NCBI GenBank assembly: GCA_021798135.1
Contig: JAJZYI010000097.1
Location: 1-10,932, forward strand
Direction of reading: 5' to 3'
Length of the DNA: 10,932 bases
Source: Actinomycetes bacterium
GTDB lineage: Bacteria; Actinomycetota; Acidimicrobiia; Acidimicrobiales; UBA8190
The notes below the pieces were generated by a model. It was given only the letters and a program-made list of their open reading frames with translations, did not search any database and was not told the origin of the DNA. Position numbers and translations under genes: made by a program. Positions 6,909 through 10,932 of the stretch are shown piece after piece. Within the stretch, counting starts at the first letter, position 1. Every line of letters begins with the position of its first letter.

Positions 6909-7045
6909 CCGGCGCGACCCCGGGCCAGCCCCGCCGGGTCGGGTGCTGCCACGAGGCTCCCGGCGGCTCCCGCTTCGGGCAGGTTCCCCGATCGCGCCGG
7001 CTGGTCGCCTGGGGTGATGCCGGGCGTCGCGACCGCGGGACCCGC
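6909..7045. other. Convergent intergenic region with weak inverted repeats
   Basis: The ATPase gene (plus) and the oxidase gene (minus) converge here across 137 bp. A 9-bp inverted repeat, CCGGCGCGA (6909-6917) and TCGCGCCGG (6992-7000), could close a large stem, and a small CCCG-CTT-CGGG hairpin lies at 6969-6979. No T-run follows either. Termination here is likely from context but not demonstrated. Confidence 0.3.
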
Positions 7046-8644
7046 TCAGATCCCCTTGCCGGGGTTGAGGATCCCGAGGGGGTCGAAGAGCGCCTTGATC
7101 CGGCGTTGCAGGTCCAGCACGTCGTCGCCGAGCTGGCTGGCGAGCCAGGGGCGCTTGAGCGTGCCGACGCCGTGCTCGCCGGTGATGGTGCCCCCGAGGG
7201 CCAGGGCCAGGTCCATCACCGCCCCGAAGGCCCGCTCCGCCCGGGCGGTGGCGTCGGGGTCTCTGCGGTCGAACACCACCAGCGGATGGAAGTTGCCGTC
7301 GCCGGCGTGCCCGATGGTCGCGATCGTCGTGCCGTGCGCGGCGGCCACGCCCGCCACGCCCTCGACCAGGTCGGCGACGGCTGGCAGGGGCACGCCGACG
7401 TCCTCGATGAGCACCGTGCCGAGGCGCTCGACGGCCGGGATGGCCATCCGCCGGGCGGCCATGAACTGCTCGCCCTCGTCCGGGTCGTCGGTGGCGAGCA
7501 CCTCGGTGGCCCCGCCGTCCTCGCAGCACGCCGCCATGGCGGCGGCGTCCGCACGGCCGCGGTCGCCGCCGGCGTCGGCCCGGCCGACCAGCAGGGCACC
7601 GCAGCCCGTGTCCAGCCCCATCCGCAGCTGCTGCTCGACGGCACGCACGGCGGTGGCGTCCATGAGCTCCAGCGCGGCGGGCCGGGTCGCCGCGGCGATG
7701 GCCGACACGGCCCGCCCCGCCGCGCCGACGGAGGGGAAGGTGGCGACCACCGTGACCGCCGGCGGCGGCGCGGGCCGCAACCGCAGCGTCACCTCGGTCA
7801 CCACGCCCAGCGTCCCCTCGCTGCCGACGAACAGGCGCTTCAGGTCGTAGCCGGCCACGTCCTTCACCGTCCGTCCCCCGAGGCGCAGCGCCCGGCCGTC
7901 AGCCAGGACCACCTGCAGGCCGAGGACGTAGTCGGTGGTCACGCCGTACTTCACGCAGCACGCCCCGCCGGCGTTCGTGGCGACGTTGCCGCCGATCGAG
8001 CAGATCTCGAAGCTGGACGGGTCCGGCGGGTACCACAGCCCGCAGGCCGCGGCCGCCGCCTTGACCTCGGCGTTCAGCGCGCCGGGCTCGCACACGGCGA
8101 CGCCTGCCGCGGCGTCGACGGCCACCGCCCGCATCCGCTCCGTCGACAGCACCACCCCGCCGTCGACGGCCATCGAACCGCCGGCCAGGCTGGTCCCGGC
8201 GCCGCGGGGCACCACCGGCACGCGGTGGCGCGACGCCCACCGCAGCGTCGCCTGCACCTCGCCGGTGGATGCGGCGCGGACGACGGCGACCGGCCACCCG
8301 GGGTCGGGCGAGCCCGACCGGTCGCACCGGTAGCCGGCGACGACGTCGGGGTCCGTGACCAGGGTGCCGGCCGGCAGCGCCCAGGCCAGCTCTTCGAGGA
8401 TTTCGGGCGGGTCCGTGGTCCCGGCGGCCGTCCCGGTCGTCGTCGGGGCCGTCCAGCTGGTCGCCGTCCCGGCGGCAGCGCTGGTTGGCGTCCCGGGGGG
8501 AGCGCTGGTCGGCGTCCCGGGGGGAGCGCTGGTCGGCGTCCCGGGGGGAGCGCTGGTCGCCGCGCCGGTTTCGCTGGCCGGCACAGCCGCGTCGCTGGTC
8601 ACGCGGCCGGGGCCGCCTGCGGGGCGGTCGCGTCGCTCGGTCAC
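7046..8644 (-). CDS. FAD-linked 2-hydroxyacid oxidase/dehydrogenase (GlcD / D-lactate dehydrogenase family)
   Basis: This 532-residue PCMH-type flavoprotein likely oxidises a D-2-hydroxyacid such as glycolate or D-lactate. FAD-binding motifs: PRGAGTSLAGG (146-156), IGGNVATNAGG (217-227) and GYDLKRLFVGSEGTLG (265-280). The C-terminal oxidase domain (~295-530) has GHAGDGNFHP (445-454) and GEHGVG (489-494), whose His446, His453 and Glu490 fit the metal/substrate site known in D-2-hydroxyglutarate dehydrogenases, and ends with the family-typical DPLGILNPGKG. The first ~78 residues are an atypical Ser/Thr/Pro/Gly tail with SAPPGTPT repeats. The GTG start at 8644 overlaps the Nudix stop as GTGA, supporting coupled translation and this start, though a later start after the tail is possible. 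No GlcE or GlcF partner gene is present here, so it may work alone or with a distant partner. The exact substrate is unknown. Confidence 0.88.
   Translation of the reverse strand: MTERRDRPAGGPGRVTSDAAVPASETGAATSAPPGTPTSAPPGTPTSAPPGTPTSAAAGTATSWTAPTTTGTAAGTTDPPEILEELAWALPAGTLVTDPDVVAGYRCDRSGSPDPGWPVAVVRAASTGEVQATLRWASRHRVPVVPRGAGTSLAGGSMAVDGGVVLSTERMRAVAVDAAAGVAVCEPGALNAEVKAAAAACGLWYPPDPSSFEICSIGGNVATNAGGACCVKYGVTTDYVLGLQVVLADGRALRLGGRTVKDVAGYDLKRLFVGSEGTLGVVTEVTLRLRPAPPPAVTVVATFPSVGAAGRAVSAIAAATRPAALELMDATAVRAVEQQLRMGLDTGCGALLVGRADAGGDRGRADAAAMAACCEDGGATEVLATDDPDEGEQFMAARRMAIPAVERLGTVLIEDVGVPLPAVADLVEGVAGVAAAHGTTIATIGHAGDGNFHPLVVFDRRDPDATARAERAFGAVMDLALALGGTITGEHGVGTLKRPWLASQLGDDVLDLQRRIKALFDPLGILNPGKGI
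8459..8554 (-). repeat. 24-bp tandem repeat encoding SAPPGTPT
   Basis: Units occupy 8459-8482, 8483-8506, 8507-8530 and 8531-8554. The middle copies are identical or differ by one silent base; the 8459 copy is degenerate and reads SAAAGTAT. The unit is eight codons, so copy number can change without breaking the oxidase frame. It codes for a flexible Pro/Thr/Ser tail outside the FAD domain. Confidence 0.88.
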
Positions 8645-9138
8645 GGCTGTGCCCCGTCACGCCCCGGGCCGGTGCGGCCCTCGCCGGCGCGGCCGCGCGC
8701 GGGCGACGCCAGCAGCGGGACCAGCACGTCCCGGATGGCCGCCCGCACGAAGGGCACCATCGGGAGGCCCTGGAGCTCGTCGACCGTGAACAGCTCGACG
8801 GCCCGCCCCTCGGCGAGCCGGACGGCGGCAGGCTCGAAGTCGCCCTCGGCGTAGAAGACGCTCGCCACGGCGCCGCGTCCTTCGCGGTCGACGGCCTGGG
8901 TGAGCGGCTGCAGCGTCCCGAGCGCCAGGCCGGTCTCCTCCAGGACCTCCCGCCGGGCGCACTGCTCGGGCGTCTCGCCCGGCTCCACGCTCCCGCCGAA
9001 CGTCCCCCACAGGCCCGGGTGGACGATGCCGGGATCGTCGTCGCGCAGGTGCAGGAGGATGCGCCCGTCACGGTGCACGAGGAGCACCACCGCCGAGGTG
9101 GGGGCGCCGGCGGGAGCCGGGCCGCTCGTCGTGCTCAC
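8641..9138 (-). CDS. Nudix hydrolase
   Basis: This 165-residue protein has a perfect Nudix box at 49-71: Gly49, Glu55, then REVLEETGL at 63-71, matching GX5EX7REUXEEXGU. The box follows LWGTFGGSVEPGE, the usual MutT-like core. Such enzymes hydrolyse nucleoside diphosphates linked to another group; the substrate (damaged dNTP, ADP-ribose, other) cannot be decided. The last ~20 residues (SPARGRAGEGRTGPGRDG) form a disordered basic tail. The GTG start overlaps the stop of a small upstream ORF as GTGA, and its own TGA overlaps the oxidase GTG the same way, so it sits in the middle of a three-ORF coupled operon. No clear Shine-Dalgarno precedes it, which fits translation by coupling. Family call secure. 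Confidence 0.9.
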   Translation of the reverse strand: MSTTSGPAPAGAPTSAVVLLVHRDGRILLHLRDDDPGIVHPGLWGTFGGSVEPGETPEQCARREVLEETGLALGTLQPLTQAVDREGRGAVASVFYAEGDFEPAAVRLAEGRAVELFTVDELQGLPMVPFVRAAIRDVLVPLLASPARGRAGEGRTGPGRDGAQP

Positions 9139-9338
9139 CGCTGCGGCGCAGCCGACGTGCCGGTGAGCGCCGGCTCCACCACCGGCGGCGACAGCCGGCG
9201 GGCGGCGCGACCAGGCGCGGCCGGCCGGAGCCGGTCACCGTCGGTGACCCCGCGGGGCGTCGCGTCGGACCGCTGCACCGCGTGGTGGCCGCCACCGGGC
9301 GCCACCCACCGGCGTGCCCGGACGGCGACCAGGTCCAT
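9135..9338 (-). CDS. Putative small basic protein, first gene of the Nudix/oxidase operon
   Basis: The 67-residue ORF begins MDLVAVRARRWVAPGGG and ends EPALTGTSAAPQR. It is Arg/Pro/Ala-rich, basic, has no membrane segment and matches no family I know. Three observations support it. TACCAT (9351-9346 on the minus strand) lies 7 nt before the ATG, as in leaderless genes. About nine in ten codons end in G or C, as in the certain genes. Its TGA overlaps the Nudix GTG as GTGA. Another in-frame ATG at 9347 would add three residues but lies inside the -10. In DNA this GC-rich an ORF of this length can arise by chance, so existence is uncertain; it could be a leader that tunes Nudix translation rather than a working protein. 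Confidence 0.4.
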   Translation of the reverse strand: MDLVAVRARRWVAPGGGHHAVQRSDATPRGVTDGDRLRPAAPGRAARRLSPPVVEPALTGTSAAPQR

Positions 9339-9345
9339 GCGGACC

Positions 9346-9351
9346 ATGGTA
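9346..9351 (-). promoter_or_regulatory. Candidate -10 element (TACCAT) of the minus-strand operon
   Basis: Read on the minus strand, TACCAT is followed by 7 nt (ggtccgc) and then the ATG at 9338, the spacing expected for a leaderless transcript. There is no recognisable -35. It is the most A/T-containing point upstream of the operon. Confidence 0.45.
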
Positions 9352-9484
9352 GTGGTGACCGGGTCCGGCACATCGGCCGGCACCGGGCCGGCTCGTGTCA
9401 CCGGGTCGCCGGCGTGGCAGCGACCGTCACCGGCAGCGTGCGTGGACCGTTGGCCGTGGGCCCCTGCGGTCCCGGGGGCGCCGG
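9352..9484. other. Divergent promoter region between the Nudix operon and phzF
   Basis: About 133 bp separate the two outward-facing -10 candidates. The stretch carries GGTGAC (9354-9359) and its inverted copy GTCACC (9397-9402), and two copies of the palindrome GCCGGC (9376-9381 and 9387-9392). These could be operator halves, but such GC-rich words are common here and I see no stronger signal. No gene is supported inside it. Confidence 0.35.
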
Positions 9485-9490
9485 TACGAT
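9485..9490 (+). promoter_or_regulatory. Candidate -10 element (TACGAT) of the phzF transcript
   Basis: TACGAT is followed by 6 nt (cgcgcc) and an ATG at 9497, the geometry of leaderless initiation. That ATG opens an 11-codon ORF rather than phzF itself. The same hexamer appears before the nuclease operon at 2012. No convincing -35 is seen. Confidence 0.45.
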
Positions 9491-9496
9491 CGCGCC

Positions 9497-9532
9497 ATGC
9501 GGGCAGGCGCGTGGCCGGGACGTAGCCGGTGA
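9497..9532 (+). CDS. Possible 11-residue leaderless leader ORF before phzF
   Basis: The ORF reads MRAGAWPGRSR and stops at TGA 9530-9532. Its ATG lies at the predicted transcription start. The stop overlaps the GTG at 9529 and lies 5 nt before the ATG at 9538, so ribosomes ending here could reinitiate on phzF. It has no amino-acid bias suggesting attenuation. Supported by position only. Confidence 0.35.
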   Translation: MRAGAWPGRSR

Positions 9533-9537
9533 CGACG

Positions 9538-10293
9538 ATGTCGCTGGTGCTGGTGGACGCGTTCACCGACAGGCCGTTCGCCGGCAACCCGGCTGCCGTG
9601 GCGGTGCTGGACCGCTGGCCTCCGGACGGCGTGCTGCAGCAGGTCGCCTTGGAGCTGAACCTGTCGGAGACCGCCTTCGCCGTCCGCCGGGCCGACGGGG
9701 ACCTGGACCTGCGGTGGTTCACCCCCACCGCGGAGGTCGACCTGTGCGGCCATGCCACGCTGGCGACGGCCCACCTGCTCGGCGGCACGGCCCGGTTCCA
9801 CACCCGCAGCGGCCTGCTCGCCTGCAGCACCGCTGGCGACTGGATCGAGATGGCCATGCCAGCCGACCCGCCTGTGCCACGGCCCCTGCCGGACGGCACC
9901 GGGCTCCCGCGCGCGGTGTGGGCCGGCGTCGGGCGCTTCGACGCGGTCGCGGTGCTGGAGGATGCCGAGGCGGTGCGCTCGCTGGTGCCCGACCTCGCGG
10001 GCCTGGCCGCGGTGGCCACGCGTGCCGTGGTGGTGACGGCGCCGGGTGACCGGCCCGGCGTCGACATGGTGAGCCGCGTGTTCGCGCCCAACGTCGGCGT
10101 GCCCGAGGACCCTGTCACCGGGTCGGCACACTGCATGCTGGCCGAGCTGTGGGGCGATCGGCTCGGGCGCGACGAGCTCACCGGCGAGCAGGCCTCGGCG
10201 CGCGGCGGCCTCGTCCGCATGCGCCGTGCCGGCAGGACCGTCGTCGTGAGCGGCCAGGCTGTCACCGTGGGGCGAACCACGCTCGAGTGGTGA
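9538..10293 (+). CDS. PhzF-family isomerase/epimerase-like protein
   Basis: Starting at the ATG at 9538 this is 251 residues beginning MSLVLVDAF, in line with the family N-terminus (a hydrophobic strand running into DAF). GGTGA lies 5 nt upstream. The GTG at 9529 would add MTT and cannot be excluded. Motifs, numbered from 9538: DAFTDRPFAGNPAAV (7-21); LNLSETAF with the catalytic-type Glu44; FTPTAEVDLCGHATLA (61-76), the family hallmark; VFAPNVGVPEDPVTGSAH in the second half; and EQASARGG near the end. The protein has the two similar halves of the diaminopimelate-epimerase-like fold. Phenazine PhzF isomerises trans-2,3-dihydro-3-hydroxyanthranilate, but no other phenazine genes are here, so the substrate is unknown and probably different. 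Likely cytoplasmic and monocistronic. Confidence 0.9.
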   Translation: MSLVLVDAFTDRPFAGNPAAVAVLDRWPPDGVLQQVALELNLSETAFAVRRADGDLDLRWFTPTAEVDLCGHATLATAHLLGGTARFHTRSGLLACSTAGDWIEMAMPADPPVPRPLPDGTGLPRAVWAGVGRFDAVAVLEDAEAVRSLVPDLAGLAAVATRAVVVTAPGDRPGVDMVSRVFAPNVGVPEDPVTGSAHCMLAELWGDRLGRDELTGEQASARGGLVRMRRAGRTVVVSGQAVTVGRTTLEW

Positions 10294-10303
10294 GCGGTCC
10301 GCC

Positions 10304-10342
10304 TGGCGGCCGTCCCCGGTGCCGCGCCACCGACGGCCGCCA
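10304..10342. terminator. Bidirectional hairpin between convergent genes
   Basis: TGGCGGCCGTC (10304-10314) and GACGGCCGCCA (10332-10342) are perfect inverted complements, giving an 11-bp stem with a 17-nt loop, 10 nt after the phzF stop. The monooxygenase gene ends from the other side at 10414. There is no T-run, but GC-rich actinobacterial hairpins often lack one. A terminator is the natural reading. Confidence 0.5.
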
Positions 10343-10413
10343 CGCTCGCTCAGCCCGAGGCTGGCAGGCCGGCGCGCCGGGCCGCTCGTGCCGACGACCG
10401 GCGGCGGCGGGGC

Positions 10414-10761
10414 TCAGCCGCCGGCTGCCGGGGCGGACATGGCCACGTCGTAGGACCACAGCTCGCTGTGCGTCGCCACCGGGCGCTGCTCGCCCTCCCC
10501 GCCGGGATGGCCGCCCTGCCCGCCGTCGCCCCGGTGGCCGTGGGCGAACGCGGGGGAGGCGACCCAGGCGTCGAAGGCGGCCTGGTCGCGCCAGCGGGTC
10601 ACCACCAGCCAGGTGTCGCGGCCGTCAGTCGGCCGGAGCAGCTCGAAGCCCTCGAACCCGTCGGCCCGGTCGACGGCGCCGGCCCGCCCGGCGAAGCGGC
10701 GTGCGAGCTCCTCACCGCCGTCGGTGGGGACGGTGATGGCGTTGATGCGGACGATGCTCAT
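10414..10761 (-). CDS. MhuD/IsdG-like haem-degrading monooxygenase (ABM family)
   Basis: This 115-residue dimeric alpha+beta barrel (antibiotic-biosynthesis-monooxygenase fold) starts MSIVRINAITVP and closely follows the mycobacterial MhuD layout. Asn7 and Trp66 (in AAFDAW), key haem-pocket residues in MhuD, sit at identical positions. The haem-ligating His is met by His74 or His76 in AFAHGHR. GFEGFELLRP (35-44) and WLVVTRW (51-57) are the conserved strands. Such enzymes open haem to release iron. Unlike MhuD, a Gly/His/Glu-rich stretch of about a dozen extra residues (roughly 77-92) follows the His before the last strand (ELWSYDV, 100-106). The ATG at 10761 is preceded by CACAAT with a 6-nt gap, a near-match to a leaderless -10. 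Convergent with phzF. Actual haem activity is inferred; a non-haem ABM role is possible. Confidence 0.82.
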   Translation of the reverse strand: MSIVRINAITVPTDGGEELARRFAGRAGAVDRADGFEGFELLRPTDGRDTWLVVTRWRDQAAFDAWVASPAFAHGHRGDGGQGGHPGGEGEQRPVATHSELWSYDVAMSAPAAGG

Positions 10762-10932
10762 GCCCCCATTGTGGCCGAGGGCCGGCTGGTGCCGGGTTCG
10801 CCCGCGGTCGACGACCGGCTGCGGCAGCCGGCCGCCTGGTCGGGTTCGCCCGCCTGGGCAGTCGGCGGGCCGCCGTCGGGTTCGCCCGCGGCCGGCGCCC
10901 GCCCGGGCCGGCGGCCGGCTGGTGCGGCGCCC
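10758..10932 (-). CDS. Possible 3' end of a gene entering from the right edge, with AGEP repeats
   Basis: One minus-strand frame is open from the right edge to a TGA at 10760-10758 that overlaps the monooxygenase ATG as ATGA. It encodes Ala/Gly/Pro/Ser-rich low complexity in which AGEPD, AGEPD and AGEPG recur, and ends TSRPSATMGA. Codon third positions are mostly G/C. The overlap and in-phase repeats favour a disordered C-terminal tail co-transcribed with the monooxygenase. The opposite strand is also open here (SGSPA repeats), so strand and coding status remain doubtful. Confidence 0.3.
   Translation of the reverse strand, partial: GAAPAGRRPGRAPAAGEPDGGPPTAQAGEPDQAAGCRSRSSTAGEPGTSRPSATMGA
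10794..10889. repeat. Three spaced copies of gggttcgcccgc
   Basis: Exact 12-bp copies lie at 10794-10805, 10842-10853 and 10878-10889. Their offsets (48 and 36 bp) are both multiples of three, so they keep one reading frame on either strand. More may lie beyond the right edge. Confidence 0.7.

Noticed and set aside
8459..8554. Direct-repeat array considered as a CRISPR
   Set aside because: The units are contiguous 24-bp copies without spacers and keep the oxidase reading frame, so this is a coding tandem repeat. No cas genes are present.
5264..8854. 1196-codon plus-strand open frame running from the ATPase into the oxidase gene
   Set aside because: It crosses the convergent gene ends and reads both genes in the wrong frame or strand; the product is Arg/Gly/Pro-rich with no recognisable domain.
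9529..10293. Evidence for a phenazine biosynthesis cluster
   Set aside because: PhzF-family proteins are widespread with varied or unknown substrates, and no phzA/B/D/E/G-like gene is in the window.
9135..10343. 402-residue minus-strand frame spanning phzF and the divergent promoter region
   Set aside because: It is antisense to a secure PhzF gene and Arg/Ser/Thr-rich without motifs; only its last 67 codons, after the TACCAT element, are kept as a candidate small gene.

Overview
The window is very GC-rich (roughly three-quarters G+C by eye), and nearly every codon in the confident genes ends in G or C. GTG starts are frequent and several promoters look leaderless (TANNNT about 6-7 nt before an ATG). 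Together with a MhuD-like haem monooxygenase, this points to a high-GC actinobacterium; I cannot name the genus. No tRNA, rRNA, CRISPR array, transposase or phage gene is visible. The content looks chromosomal and housekeeping-like rather than like a mobile island.

Layout, left to right. (1) Positions 3-620: the 3' part of a membrane-anchored protein entering from the left edge, with Pro/Gly/Trp repeats, one transmembrane helix and an extracytoplasmic domain. (2) 743-1762: an alpha/beta hydrolase with its own repeat-borne, probably leaderless promoter. (3) 1763-2064: a repeat-filled gap with a candidate promoter and mini-ORF. (4) 2065-6908: a tight two-gene operon for a nuclease/ATPase pair of the SbcD-SbcC/Mre11-Rad50 superfamily, specifically the YhaO/YhaN type, with no zinc-hook CxxC in the ATPase. 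(5) On the minus strand, 9338 down to 7046: a small basic ORF, a Nudix hydrolase and an FAD-linked 2-hydroxyacid oxidase (GlcD/D-lactate dehydrogenase type), joined by two consecutive GTGA overlaps. (6) 9538-10293 plus: a PhzF-family isomerase, divergent from operon 5 and preceded by a leaderless mini-ORF. (7) 10414-10761 minus: a MhuD-like haem-degrading monooxygenase, convergent with phzF across a perfect 11-bp-stem hairpin. (8) The right edge (10758-10932) may hold the 3' end of another minus-strand gene whose stop overlaps the monooxygenase start.

Two themes run through the window. First, short tandem repeats (16-30 bp units) sit at gene edges: in N-terminal coding tails, in promoter DNA and in intergenic gaps. 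Second, almost every start codon is followed by A, creating RTGA. The first position of the start can therefore also end an upstream reading frame, and in several places a short upstream ORF does end exactly there. I did not find a clearly new multi-gene system. The best candidates for novelty are the leaderless small-ORF arrangements and the hookless nuclease/ATPase pair.
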